DNA of 27,488 nucleotides from JADHLJ01 sp038118725 (GCA_038118725.1 JAYOIK010000071.1:1-27488); one strand, 5' to 3'. Counted from the stretch's first letter, positions 16,723 to 25,043 are shown. Notes: generated by a model from the sequence alone, not told the origin. Numbers and translations are program-made.

Positions 16723-17598
16723 ATGGCGCGACGACGCGTGCTGATCACCGGCGCCGCCGGACAAATCTCCAGCCAGATCATCCCGGCCTTTCGGGAACGC
16801 TACGATCTTACCCTGGTCGACACCCGACCCGCCGACCATGCCAACGACATCATCGAGGCCGATGTTTCGGATCCGGATATCGAAAAGTATCGCGGCCACT
16901 TCAAGGGTGTCGACGCCATCGTCCACAACGTGCGGGCGCTGAAACCCGGGGTTGAGACCGTCGCGCCCTGGCATTGGCACAAGGAGCGTCCGGGCTCGGA
17001 GCCGGCGGAGGGCTATTTCGTCGAGCGGCTCAACGTCGACATGGCGTTCAACGTGCTGCGCCTGGCGCTGGAGGAAGGCGTGCGGCGGGTCGTGATTACC
17101 TCCTCGAACCACGCGGCGGATTGGCACGAGACCAAGCTTCACGACGGGCGCCTGGACATGGTCGGGCCGGAGACCTATCCGCTATCGGACAATTTCTATG
17201 GCTGGGCCAAGGCGACCTACGAGCATCTCGGTTTCGTCTTCGCCACGGGACGGCTGGGCCGGGTGGTCGAGAACGTGCAAGTCCGGGTCGGCGCGCCGCG
17301 CCCGATCGTCGCGGAGGATTTCATCGGCGACGAGACCAGCTACAAGCGCAATCTCGGCGCCTATATCAGCGAACGCGACATGGCTCAGCTGTACTCCAAG
17401 TCCATCGAAGCCGAGGACATCCGCAACGCCGACGGCATTCCGTTTCAGATCTTCTACGGCATATCCAACAATACCCGCGCCTTCTGGAGCATCGCCAATG
17501 CCCGCGAGGTGATCGGTTATGCTCCGGAAGATGACTCGGAGCATGTCTTCGCCGATGACATCCGGCGGCACATCACGACCAATGGCCGGACGCTCTAG
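16723..17598 (+). CDS. NAD-dependent epimerase/dehydratase family protein, uronate dehydrogenase-like
   Basis: A 291-residue extended SDR. The cofactor motif reads GAAGQIS, where the third glycine of the usual GxxGxxG is serine. ITSSNHAADWH (Ser127/128) and FYGWAK (Tyr159, Lys163) form the catalytic set. The SSNH motif and overall length resemble hexuronate (uronate) dehydrogenase, which oxidises glucuronate or galacturonate to the lactone. Other sugar epimerases remain possible. AGGA eight bases before ATG 16723 supports this start; an ATG two codons earlier is too close to it. The next gene, an aldo/keto reductase, follows after 29 bases, so the pair may act on related sugars. Confidence 0.82.
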   Translation: MARRRVLITGAAGQISSQIIPAFRERYDLTLVDTRPADHANDIIEADVSDPDIEKYRGHFKGVDAIVHNVRALKPGVETVAPWHWHKERPGSEPAEGYFVERLNVDMAFNVLRLALEEGVRRVVITSSNHAADWHETKLHDGRLDMVGPETYPLSDNFYGWAKATYEHLGFVFATGRLGRVVENVQVRVGAPRPIVAEDFIGDETSYKRNLGAYISERDMAQLYSKSIEAEDIRNADGIPFQIFYGISNNTRAFWSIANAREVIGYAPEDDSEHVFADDIRRHITTNGRTL

Positions 17599-17627
17599 AG
17601 CGGGCCGGGGAAGCGGGAAGAACAGCC

Positions 17628-18653
17628 TTGGATCCGTTTGAAAGACTAAAAGTCGGCGCCACGACCCTCGCGGTCCCGCGTCTCGGCATGGGCGGCGCGA
17701 GCCTCGGCGACATGCATCGCGTGCTTCCCGAAGAGCAGGCCCGCGCCACCATCGAGGCCGCGCATGCCGCGGGTATCGGCTATTTCGACACCTCGCCCTG
17801 GTACGGCAACACCAAGAGCGAACTTCGCCTGGGCGTGGTTCTTCGAGACAAGCCGCGCGACGGTTTCGTGCTGTCGACCAAGGTCGGGCGTACCCACCAT
17901 CGCCCGACCGACCCCGTCGGTTATCGCCATCCCACATGGGTGGGCGGGCTGCCGTTCGAGCCGCGCTTCGACTATACCCGCGCCGGCGTGACAAAAAGCT
18001 TCGAGATGAGCGCCGCGCGGCTCGGCCTCAATCGGATCGACGCGCTATTGATCCATGATCTCGATCCCGGTCACCACGGCTCCGACGAGGCGGTCGAGGC
18101 CGGGTTCAAGCAACTGGACGCGGAGGGCGGTTACGCGGCGCTGGCCGAGCTTAAATCCGCTGGCGAGATCCTGGCGATCGGCGCCGGGATCAACCGCACC
18201 GGCATGATCGGCAAGTTTCTCGAGCGGTTCCCGATCGACTTCTTCCTCGTGGCGATGCCCTACACGCTGTTGAACCAGCAAGGTTTGGCCGAACTTGATA
18301 TCTGCGCCGCCAAGGGGGTGTCCGTGGTCATCGGCGCCCCCTTCGCATCCGGCATTCTGGCGCGCGACGCGGAGCCCGGCTCAACCTATGGGTATCGCCA
18401 GGCCAAGCCGGAGGTCGTCGAGCGCGCGCAACGGATCCGCGCGGTCTGTCAACGCCACGACGTTCCCCTCGGCGCGGCGGCGCTGCAATTTCTCTTCGGG
18501 CACCCGAGCGTGGTTTCCGTCATTCCCGGTCCGGTCTCTCCGGCGGAGGTCGCCAAGAATCTGGAATGGATGCGCCACGGGATTCCGGGTGACCTCTGGA
18601 GCGAACTTCGGGCCGAGGACCTGATCGACCCACGCGCGCCCTTGCCGATTTGA
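17628..18653 (+). CDS. aldo/keto reductase (sugar dehydrogenase-like)
   Basis: A 341-residue NAD(P)-dependent aldo/keto reductase. The catalytic set is complete: Asp54 and Tyr59 in YFDTSPWYG, Lys85 in STKVGR, and His143 in LIHDLD. The C-terminal SVIPGPVSPAEVAKNL is the usual cofactor-binding segment. It looks closest to the D-threo-aldose/L-fucose dehydrogenase and pyridoxal dehydrogenase branch, for example in FDTSPWYG and the loop following KVGR. Substrate specificity is inferred, not shown. The start is TTG at 17628, after GGGAAG; no in-frame ATG gives the family's normal N-terminus. The gene probably shares a transcript with the uronate-dehydrogenase-like gene upstream. Confidence 0.85.
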   Translation: MDPFERLKVGATTLAVPRLGMGGASLGDMHRVLPEEQARATIEAAHAAGIGYFDTSPWYGNTKSELRLGVVLRDKPRDGFVLSTKVGRTHHRPTDPVGYRHPTWVGGLPFEPRFDYTRAGVTKSFEMSAARLGLNRIDALLIHDLDPGHHGSDEAVEAGFKQLDAEGGYAALAELKSAGEILAIGAGINRTGMIGKFLERFPIDFFLVAMPYTLLNQQGLAELDICAAKGVSVVIGAPFASGILARDAEPGSTYGYRQAKPEVVERAQRIRAVCQRHDVPLGAAALQFLFGHPSVVSVIPGPVSPAEVAKNLEWMRHGIPGDLWSELRAEDLIDPRAPLPI

Positions 18654-18670
18654 CCGCCAAGGAAACCCCG

Positions 18671-18812
18671 TATCCCCGACGGAGGTCGGGGTCGACGCCT
18701 GAGGCGGTGGCGAGCGTGAGATAGCTGAGCACTTTGGGTGATATCGGATCATGATCCGATATCCGTCACGTCGAATGTTCTCAGGCATGGGCCCCGACCT
18801 TCGTCGGGGATA
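18671..18812. repeat. compound inverted-repeat element with a central 24-bp palindrome
   Basis: Two 33-base arms, 18671-18703 and 18780-18812, are inverted copies of each other with 29 of 33 bases matching. Each arm contains its own hairpin, CCCCGAC-4 bases-GTCGGGG. Between them lies a perfect 24-base palindrome at 18740-18763, centred on ATCATGAT. The element fills the gap between the convergent aldo/keto reductase and Rieske genes. It may act as a two-way terminator and also has the layout of a REP/BIME or MITE-like unit. Confidence 0.85.
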
Positions 18813-18833
18813 CGAGTAAGTATATCCCCCGCC

Positions 18834-20033
18834 TCAATCCGCCGCGTCCCGGGACTGGGTCGGGGAATCGTCAATGGGCAGGCCCAACGCCTCCCGGATC
18901 GAGCGGTGATAATGCACCAGTCCCGGCTCGTTCCTGCCATAAACCACGTGGCTCTGCGCGCCCGAGCCAAAACCGATCTGCATGGTCCGGCCGGCCGGGA
19001 AATCCTCCGTCGTGATCACCTCGACGGCGAGCGCGAGATTGGCGTCCCAATGGCGCTTCTCGTCGGCGTTCTCCACCGGTTTCGGGATATAGAGCGAGGT
19101 TTCCAGAACCGCGCGGTCGGGACGCCCGTCCACGGGGAACATGCGGAACACCTCCATGTGATCGCCCTGGGGCGAGAATACCGTGTTGGCGAACATGGAA
19201 TAGACCATGGTCGAATTCCACATCAGATCCCACTCGCTCTCGGGCTTGGCCTTCAAGCGGGTGATCTTGGTGCGCGGATAGACCAGGCGGTGGTTTGGCC
19301 CGAAACTTTCGAAGTCACAAACATTGTGTATGAGGATGTCACGCAGGGTTTCCTGGTGCAGAAACCCAAAGTGATAGCCCTCGAAGAACGTGTCCACGAG
19401 CAGCTTCCAGTTCATCTCCTCATAGTGCACGTGGCGGGCATGGAAGTGATGGCTATCGAGCTTCCAATGCGCGAGATCGGCCTCCAGGCCACGCAGCCAG
19501 GGATCGATATCCAGGTCGCCGGACAGATCCTCGCTCGGCGTCGGCAGCACCCAGACCATGCCGTGTTTCTCGGCCAGCGGCAGCGGCGTCAGGCCGGGGC
19601 GCTCCTCGCGCACGCCGGGAAACGCCGTCTCCTCCTCGGGAATACCACGCAGCAGCCCGTCATTGCCGTAGGTCCAACCGTGATAGGGGCACTTAAAGGC
19701 GCGGGAGGTGCCACACCCGTCAACGACCTTGGCGCCGCGATGGCGGCAGGCATTGAGGAACGCCCTCAGCTTTCGATCGCGCCCGCGAACAATCAGGATC
19801 GGCGCCCCGGTAAGATCGTCCGTGCGATAAGAGCCGACTTCCGGCCAGTCGCAGGACAGCCCCATGACGACCGGGCGCCCCCGGATCAACACCCGTTCCT
19901 CCAGCGCGTGACGCTCCGGACAGGTATAGGCCGTCACCTCGTTGCGCCAGGGCGCGTCGCACATCGCGGTCGTGCCGCGGTCGACATGGTCCAGCAAGGT
20001 TTTGAGGATCGCGATCTCGCCCGCCTTGTCCAT
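18834..20033 (-). CDS. Rieske 2Fe-2S aromatic ring-hydroxylating oxygenase alpha-type subunit
   Basis: A 399-residue oxygenase. The Rieske cluster ligands are CRH (Cys96, His98) and CPYHGW (Cys115, His118), spaced as in the family. The catalytic domain has the mononuclear-iron segment DTFFEGYHFGFLH, with His221 and His226 as likely ligands and an Asp expected further on. Enzymes of this family hydroxylate or demethylate aromatic or quaternary-amine compounds with a separate reductase, which I do not see nearby. The start at 20033 follows AAGGAA eight bases upstream; the open frame continues upstream, but into the divergent ThDP gene. The substrate is unknown. Confidence 0.9.
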   Translation of the reverse strand: MDKAGEIAILKTLLDHVDRGTTAMCDAPWRNEVTAYTCPERHALEERVLIRGRPVVMGLSCDWPEVGSYRTDDLTGAPILIVRGRDRKLRAFLNACRHRGAKVVDGCGTSRAFKCPYHGWTYGNDGLLRGIPEEETAFPGVREERPGLTPLPLAEKHGMVWVLPTPSEDLSGDLDIDPWLRGLEADLAHWKLDSHHFHARHVHYEEMNWKLLVDTFFEGYHFGFLHQETLRDILIHNVCDFESFGPNHRLVYPRTKITRLKAKPESEWDLMWNSTMVYSMFANTVFSPQGDHMEVFRMFPVDGRPDRAVLETSLYIPKPVENADEKRHWDANLALAVEVITTEDFPAGRTMQIGFGSGAQSHVVYGRNEPGLVHYHRSIREALGLPIDDSPTQSRDAAD

Positions 20034-20249
20034 GTCCACTTTCCTTCGATCTTGAAACGCGGGAACGCTATCATCCCTGGTGGGTTTGGGGCCACAACCA
20101 TTAGCGCGATACCATTCCGACGGTTCGTTGCCCCAACTCTCCACATCCCGGATGTCCGGTTCCTTCGTTCCCGCGCCCCCTACCCTCGTTCCCGCGGGCG
20201 TGCTAAACCCGCGCCGAGTTTTCACCAGCGAGCCGACCGGGAGACCCGC
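20034..20249. promoter_or_regulatory. divergent intergenic region, Rieske oxygenase / ThDP enzyme
   Basis: A 216-base gap between divergent genes, expected to contain promoters for both. I see no clear hexamer pair or operator palindrome. The ribosome sites at both ends are recognisable (minus-strand AAGGAA, plus-strand GGGAGA). Confidence 0.3.
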
Positions 20250-20795
20250 ATGGCCGATGCATGGACCGTCGAGGCGCATCGCCTCCTGAAGAAACACGGA
20301 ATCAAGACCGTGGGCTATGTCCCCGACGCCGGCTTGACCGATCTGATCAATGCCTGCGACGCCGATAACGATATCAAGGCCGTCGTCATGACCACCGAGG
20401 AGGAAGGCATCGGGCTTTCCTCCGGCGCCTGGCTTGGCGGCGAGAAGGCGGCGGTGCTGATGCAGAGCAGCGGGGTCGGCAATACCGTGAACGCCATCGC
20501 CTCGATCGTGTCCTCCTGTCAGTTTCCGCTGTTCATGATCGTCACCATGCGCGGCCAATACGGCGAGTCGAACCCCTGGCAGATCCCCATGGGCCAGGCG
20601 ACGGCGCCGGTACTGCGTAGCCTCGGGGTCCGGGTCTACGAGGTCGATACCGTCGAGGACGCTCTCGGCGCGATCGAGAACGGATTGAAAATGGCGTTTG
20701 TGTCCAATGCCGCGGTCGCGGTTCTGATCGGCCAGAAACTGATCGGCGCTAAATCCTTTATCGCCGATGTCGCCGAGGAGGTGAGCCATGTCTAA
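20250..20795 (+). CDS. ThDP-binding protein, alpha subunit of a sulfopyruvate/phosphonopyruvate decarboxylase-like enzyme
   Basis: A 181-residue protein equivalent to the N-terminal (Pyr) domain of ThDP-dependent decarboxylases. HGIKTVGYVPDAGLTDLI at the start and TTEEEGIGLSSGAWLGG (Glu at 50-52, the residue type that activates the cofactor) are characteristic. MQSSGVGNTVNAIASI follows. Paired with the next gene, it matches split decarboxylases of sulfopyruvate (ComDE type) and similar 3-substituted pyruvates. The substrate is not determined by sequence alone. The start follows GGGAGA. The stop TAA overlaps the start of the next gene by eight bases, a sign of coupled translation of two subunits in equal amounts. 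Confidence 0.85.
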   Translation: MADAWTVEAHRLLKKHGIKTVGYVPDAGLTDLINACDADNDIKAVVMTTEEEGIGLSSGAWLGGEKAAVLMQSSGVGNTVNAIASIVSSCQFPLFMIVTMRGQYGESNPWQIPMGQATAPVLRSLGVRVYEVDTVEDALGAIENGLKMAFVSNAAVAVLIGQKLIGAKSFIADVAEEVSHV

Positions 20796-21387
20796 GCCGA
20801 CACTCGACCGCGCCGATGTCATGAAAAAGCTGATGGCGGTGCGTGGCGACGCCTTGGCCATCGCTGGTCTCGGCTCTCCAGTGTGGGACATCGCGTCCTC
20901 GGACCACAAGCCCGAGAACTTCTATCTCTGGGGCGGCATGGGCTGCGCGGTTTCCATGGGGCTCGGCTGTGCCATGGCGCAACGGGGTCGCAATGTCTGG
21001 GTGGTGACCGGCGACGGCGAGGCGCTGATGGGCGTCGGCTCCTTCGCCACCGTCGCGGCTCAGCACCCGAGTAATCTCGCGGTGATCGTGCTGGACAACG
21101 AGCATTACGGCGAAACCGGGATGCAGCAGGCCGCGACCTCGCACGGCACCGATATCGCCGCCATGGCCAAGGGCGCGGGTATCCCGAACACCATGACCGT
21201 CACCGACGAGGCCGGGGTGGATGCGCTGGCGGCGGCGCTCCAATCGGGTCCGTTGCCCATGGTCGCGGTGGTGAAGGTCGCGGCGACGAAGCCGAACCTG
21301 GTGCTACCGTCACGCGACGGCGTTTACCTGAAGAACCGCTTCCGCCAAGCCGTCCTCGGCGCCACCGAGGCAATGCATCAGAGCTGA
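20788..21387 (+). CDS. ThDP-dependent enzyme, beta (PP-domain) subunit
   Basis: A 199-residue protein equivalent to the C-terminal (PP) domain of ThDP enzymes. The cofactor and magnesium motif is GDGEALMG (Gly75-Asp76-Gly77), then DNEHYGETG about 27 residues later (Asp103, Asn104), as in the GDG-x(~26)-N(N) rule. LWGGMGCAVSMGLGCAMAQ before it is also typical of phosphonopyruvate/sulfopyruvate decarboxylase beta subunits. GAGGAGG lies five bases before the ATG, inside the end of the alpha gene. The two subunits should assemble into an active decarboxylase in the cytoplasm. The MFS gene follows after 70 bases and may be cotranscribed. Confidence 0.87.
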   Translation: MSKPTLDRADVMKKLMAVRGDALAIAGLGSPVWDIASSDHKPENFYLWGGMGCAVSMGLGCAMAQRGRNVWVVTGDGEALMGVGSFATVAAQHPSNLAVIVLDNEHYGETGMQQAATSHGTDIAAMAKGAGIPNTMTVTDEAGVDALAAALQSGPLPMVAVVKVAATKPNLVLPSRDGVYLKNRFRQAVLGATEAMHQS

Positions 21388-21457
21388 CGCGACAGAGTCG
21401 AGAGTTGCCGGCAACCACCGGATAGAACGTGGCGCGCCGGCCCGATAGTGCTTGGGG

Positions 21458-22732
21458 ATGGCAAGCACGTTACCCAAACCGGACGCGGTTCTCGATCCAA
21501 TGTTCGATGAGCCCGCCGTGAAAATCAGCCGGACCCAGACACTTCTGGTAGTCACTTTCCTGATCCTGGTTCAGGCGACCGGCGCCGTTGCCGGATTTTG
21601 GCTACCGGCGATCGCCCCGGAGATTGGCGCCGATCTCGGCCTCAGCCCGGCGCTGATCGGCTATCAGGTCCTGATCCAATACGTCTTCGGCATGCTCTCG
21701 AGTCTCATGGCCGGAGGCTTCGTGCTTCGACTCGGTCCTTGGAGAGCGTCGCAACTGGCACTTCTGCTCTTTGTCTTCGCCCATGCTCTGTTCCAGACCG
21801 GCTCGGTGGCGATGATCGGGCTGGGCTCCGTTGTCCTGGGGTGCGGATACGGGCTGGTGACACCGGCCGCCTCGCATCTGCTCAACAAGATCGTAACACC
21901 CTCGAACCGCAACCTAGTCTTCTCGTTCCGCTTTACCGGCGTGCCGTTGGGCGGTATCGCGACGGGCCTGGCGGCCCCGCCCACCGCGCTTGCCTTTGGT
22001 TGGCAGCAAAGCGTTCTGGTGGTCATCGCCGTTTCGGTCCTGCTGGTGCTGGCGATGCAGCCGATGCGCGACCGCTGGGACGACGACCGATCAGCCTCGG
22101 CGCCGTTGCTGAAAAACCCGGTCGCGGACATGAAGATGGTTTGGTCCCTCGTGCCTCTCAAATGGCTGGCTTTTTACGGGCTCTGCATGGGCGCGGTGCA
22201 AACAACGCTCACAACCTACACCGTTACGATGCTCGTCGAGGATCTAAGCTACACCTTGGTCGCCGCGGGTGTTGGTCTTTCGATGATCCAGTTCGCCAGC
22301 GTTTTCGGGCGGGTCGCCTGGGGCTGGCTCGCCGACCGGGTCGGCAGCGGGCTGAAGGTCGCGGGCCTCGTGGCCCTGATCGCCGCGCTCGGTGCCGGCG
22401 TAACTTGTCTTTTGACCCCGGCCTGGCCTAGCGGCCTGGTCTATGCCCTTTGTTTTGGTCTGGGGTTTGTCGGCATGAGCTGGAACGGCGTCTATGCCAG
22501 CGAGATCGCCCGGCTCGCGCCCGAGGGCAAGGTCAGCGGCGCGACCGGCGCTTGCATGTTCATCACCTTTTCCGGCGTCTTCCTGGGCCCGGTGCTGTTC
22601 GTCGCGATGCACGCCTGGAGCGGCGTCTACACCACCACCTTCGGCCTGACCGCGATGATCGCGCTTGGCGGTCTATTCTGTGTCCTCAGAGCCGCCGCGG
22701 GAATCCGGGCGACGAGGTCTACTTGTCGATGA
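21458..22732 (+). CDS. MFS transporter
   Basis: A 424-residue major facilitator superfamily protein with about 12 hydrophobic helices. The first begins near TLLVVTFLILVQATGAVAG and the last ends just before the basic C-terminus. The loop after helix 2 (GGFVLRLGPWRAS) is a degenerate form of MFS motif A, and the equivalent loop in the second half reads WGWLADRVGSG. It is probably a secondary importer or exporter of small organic anions, though the substrate cannot be read. The ATG at 21458 lacks a strong ribosome site; an in-frame TTG lies two codons upstream and a Met at 21500. Its end overlaps the convergent DUF3179 gene by 14 bases. Confidence 0.88.
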   Translation: MASTLPKPDAVLDPMFDEPAVKISRTQTLLVVTFLILVQATGAVAGFWLPAIAPEIGADLGLSPALIGYQVLIQYVFGMLSSLMAGGFVLRLGPWRASQLALLLFVFAHALFQTGSVAMIGLGSVVLGCGYGLVTPAASHLLNKIVTPSNRNLVFSFRFTGVPLGGIATGLAAPPTALAFGWQQSVLVVIAVSVLLVLAMQPMRDRWDDDRSASAPLLKNPVADMKMVWSLVPLKWLAFYGLCMGAVQTTLTTYTVTMLVEDLSYTLVAAGVGLSMIQFASVFGRVAWGWLADRVGSGLKVAGLVALIAALGAGVTCLLTPAWPSGLVYALCFGLGFVGMSWNGVYASEIARLAPEGKVSGATGACMFITFSGVFLGPVLFVAMHAWSGVYTTTFGLTAMIALGGLFCVLRAAAGIRATRSTCR

Positions 22733-23720
22733 AGGTTCCCTCGGGCTTGAAGGCCAGAAAGACGAAGGCGAAGGTCACGTCATAGACAATGTCTTTTAGG
22801 TCCTGGCCGTCGCGCCTCTGGGCGATCACGTTGCCGACATCTCGCCCCTTGGCGATCTCGCGGGTGTTAAGCGCCGAGTTCTGACCAGGCTCCCAGGTAA
22901 TGACGATACCATCCTTCTCGATCCGCCCCTTCTCGCGCAACAGATCCAGGGTCCAGGCTGTATCGCCCACCACCACGACCCGGCCCAGGGGCGCGATCCC
23001 TTCCGGCACCTCACCCTTGTAGAGAAACGGAAAGCCGGAATCGTCATAGCCGGCATAGGGGTTGGCGCCGTAGGGACGCATGCCCGGGTCGTTCGGCACC
23101 AACACCTCGCCTTCCGGATGGCGCGCGGCGAACTTCTCGAAGGACTCAAGACGCGACGGCAGAATTTCGAGGCGCTTGCCCGTCATCTCGCCGACGATCC
23201 CGTCGCCCAGGAACTGTTGCCACCAGCTGTCAGTCTGGCGGTCATACATGATGAGGTCGGAATTTCTGAGCTTTCCGGTGGTGCCGAGCTCCAGGGTCCG
23301 GCCATCAACGCGGCGGTCGAAAACGATCGCGGCATTGCAAAGCGGACAATAGGTCGCCGCGACGGGCACGCCGCAGATGACGTCGTTGACGATCTCATGC
23401 CAGGTCAGCACCCGAAGCGGATAGGCCCGCGCGACGCCGTTCACCTCAAGGCCGATCACCGGCTCCGTCGGCGCGAGATCCTCGACCTCGGACAGCTTGA
23501 TGAATTTCGGGTCGTCAATGGACGGGATACCGTCCTTGGGAGGCCCTCCGGACAACACATCGCCGTAGTCGATGGAATGCTTTTTGAAATCCGTGCGCGG
23601 CCATTCGGGCTTCCAGTGTTCCGGGTTGGCCAGGGCGGAGACCGAGGGGATCGCGAACGCGATCGCCGCGATCAGCAGGGCCGGCGCGCGCGCGCCGACG
23701 ATCGAGCTTGGAAGTCGCAT
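22719..23720 (-). CDS. DUF3179 domain-containing exported protein
   Basis: A 333-residue protein. Residues 1-31 look like a Sec signal peptide (ALLIAAIAFAIPSVSALA, cut before NPEHW), so it is exported. The rest matches DUF3179: IPSIDDPKFI, PVIGLEVNGVARAYPLRVL, WHEIVNDVICGVPVAATY, CPLCNAAIVFDRRVDGR, and SDLIMYDRQTDSWWQQF. The Cys-x2-Cys and nearby histidine are conserved in the family and could bind metal, but no function is established that I know of. It lies 65 bases downstream of the broken sulfatase on the same strand. Its 3' end overlaps the MFS gene. Confidence 0.9.
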   Translation of the reverse strand: MRLPSSIVGARAPALLIAAIAFAIPSVSALANPEHWKPEWPRTDFKKHSIDYGDVLSGGPPKDGIPSIDDPKFIKLSEVEDLAPTEPVIGLEVNGVARAYPLRVLTWHEIVNDVICGVPVAATYCPLCNAAIVFDRRVDGRTLELGTTGKLRNSDLIMYDRQTDSWWQQFLGDGIVGEMTGKRLEILPSRLESFEKFAARHPEGEVLVPNDPGMRPYGANPYAGYDDSGFPFLYKGEVPEGIAPLGRVVVVGDTAWTLDLLREKGRIEKDGIVITWEPGQNSALNTREIAKGRDVGNVIAQRRDGQDLKDIVYDVTFAFVFLAFKPEGTFIDK

Positions 23721-23785
23721 GTCCCGAGGATTTCACCCTCCGGGGCCATCTGGCCAGTCACGTTCCGGTGACCGCGCCGCCTCGG

Positions 23786-25008
23786 CTACCAGTCTCCCTT
23801 GGAAAGAGCCCGAAACTCGGCCACCAATTCGGGATGGCGATATCCGAGATTGCTGCGCTCGCCGGGGTCCTCGACGATATCGTAGAGAAACTCAAAGCCG
23901 CCATCCCAGAGATACTTCCAACGCCCGCGGCGCAGGGCGCGCTGTGATCGGGCGCCCCAGTCCTCGCGGACGGTCGGCAGATCGATCCGCCAGAAAAACG
24001 TCCGCGGCCCGGAACCGGCGTCCTCGGCGGCAAGCAGGTTCACCCCGTCCATCGGCTGGTCCGGCTCGATGCCCGCCGCCGCCAGTAGCGTCGGGGCGAT
24101 ATCCATCAGGATACCAGGCTCGTCCGATACCCCCCCGCCGGCACCAGATCCGGGCAACGCAGGATCATCGGCACGCGGATGCCACCTTCCCAGAGCGTGC
24201 CGAAACCGTGGAAGAACGGCCCCTTGGTGGCCAGTTCCGTGCCGCCATGGTCATAGGTCAGAAGCACCAGCGTGTCCTCGCCGAGACCTTTCGCCTCAAG
24301 GGTGTCGAGCACCCGCCCGACACTGAGATCGAGATGCTCGATCGCCGCGACATAGTCCGCGCGACCGCCGTCCTTCCAAGTATCATGACTATCGATATCC
24401 GCCTCGCGTCCGGGCGGTGAATAGGGCGGCAAGGCGGCGTTATAGGCGAGATAGAGTAAAAACGGCGCGTCGTCGGCGCCGGCGCTCTCGATGAAGGCGA
24501 CGGAGTCGTCGGTGAAGAGATCCGTGGTATAGCCGGGCCGGTCAATGACCTCGGTGCCCCGGTAAAGCGCGTCCACCCCGGTTCGGGTCTTGTGCGAGTA
24601 GTAGTCGATGTTCCAGTCGTGGAAGCCGACGAACGCGTCGAACCCATGGGCATTCGGGCCATCCTCGACCTCATAACCGAGATGCCATTTACCGAATAGG
24701 GCGGTCCGGTAGCCCGCGTCCTTGAAATACCGGGCCAGCGTCTTTTCGGCGACCGGCAGCCCCGCCTCGCCGCGGTTGATGTTGCGCTCCATGCCTAGAT
24801 GGCGCGGATAGCGTCCGGTCATCATCGCGGCGCGGCTGGGCACGCAGATCGGCGCCGGGGCGTAAAAATCCGTGTAACATCGCCCCTGCTCCGCAAGCGC
24901 GCGGATATTGGGGGTGCGGATCTCGCTCTCGCCAAACGGCTCGATATCGCCGTAGCCCATATAGTCAAAGACGATGAGCACGACATTGCGCGCGCGTGAT
25001 CCACTCAT
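23786..25008 (-). pseudogene. sulfatase (arylsulfatase family), frameshifted at a G7 tract
   Basis: The first 293 residues read as a sulfatase: NVVLIVFDYMGYGD (metal region, Asp15), ICVPSRAAMMTGR (Cys55, the formylglycine precursor in the CxPSR motif), ALFGKWHLGY (Lys107), and YDHGGTE (Asp253, His254). The frame is lost at a run of seven G on the coding strand (24130-24136). After it, frame 1 ends within a few codons (stop at 24106). The rest of the enzyme, VSDEPGILMDIAPTLLAAAG to WKYLWDGGFEFLYDI, continues in another frame to 23786. One extra G would restore a protein of about 407 residues. This may be a true mutation, a slippery phase-variable site, or a sequencing error. The start at 25008 has GGGAGG upstream. 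In the metal motif the usual second Asp is Tyr16. Confidence 0.85.
24130..24136 (-). other. homopolymeric G7 tract at the sulfatase frameshift
   Basis: On the coding strand the sequence reads GCC GGC G then seven G in total before TATCGG. Seven G give Ala-Gly-Gly-Tyr and then an early stop. Eight (or five) would give Ala-Gly-(Gly)-Val-Ser-Asp-Glu-Pro and continue the sulfatase. The count is read directly from the sequence. Confidence 0.9.
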
Positions 25009-25043
25009 GCGGCCCTCCCGGTTCAAAAGCTCGGGAGCGATCC

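Noticed and set aside
18671..18812. CRISPR array or insertion sequence at the compound repeat
   Set aside because: There are only two inverted arms, no regularly spaced direct repeats and no transposase frame.
18738..20249. Long plus-strand frame continuous with the ThDP alpha gene
   Set aside because: It is the antisense shadow of the Rieske gene, common in GC-rich DNA. The real alpha subunit starts at 20250 with a ribosome site and a family N-terminus.
20034..20909. Upstream extension of the Rieske frame on the minus strand
   Set aside because: It overlaps the ThDP genes antisense and carries no Rieske-family sequence; 20033 gives a normal length and a ribosome site.
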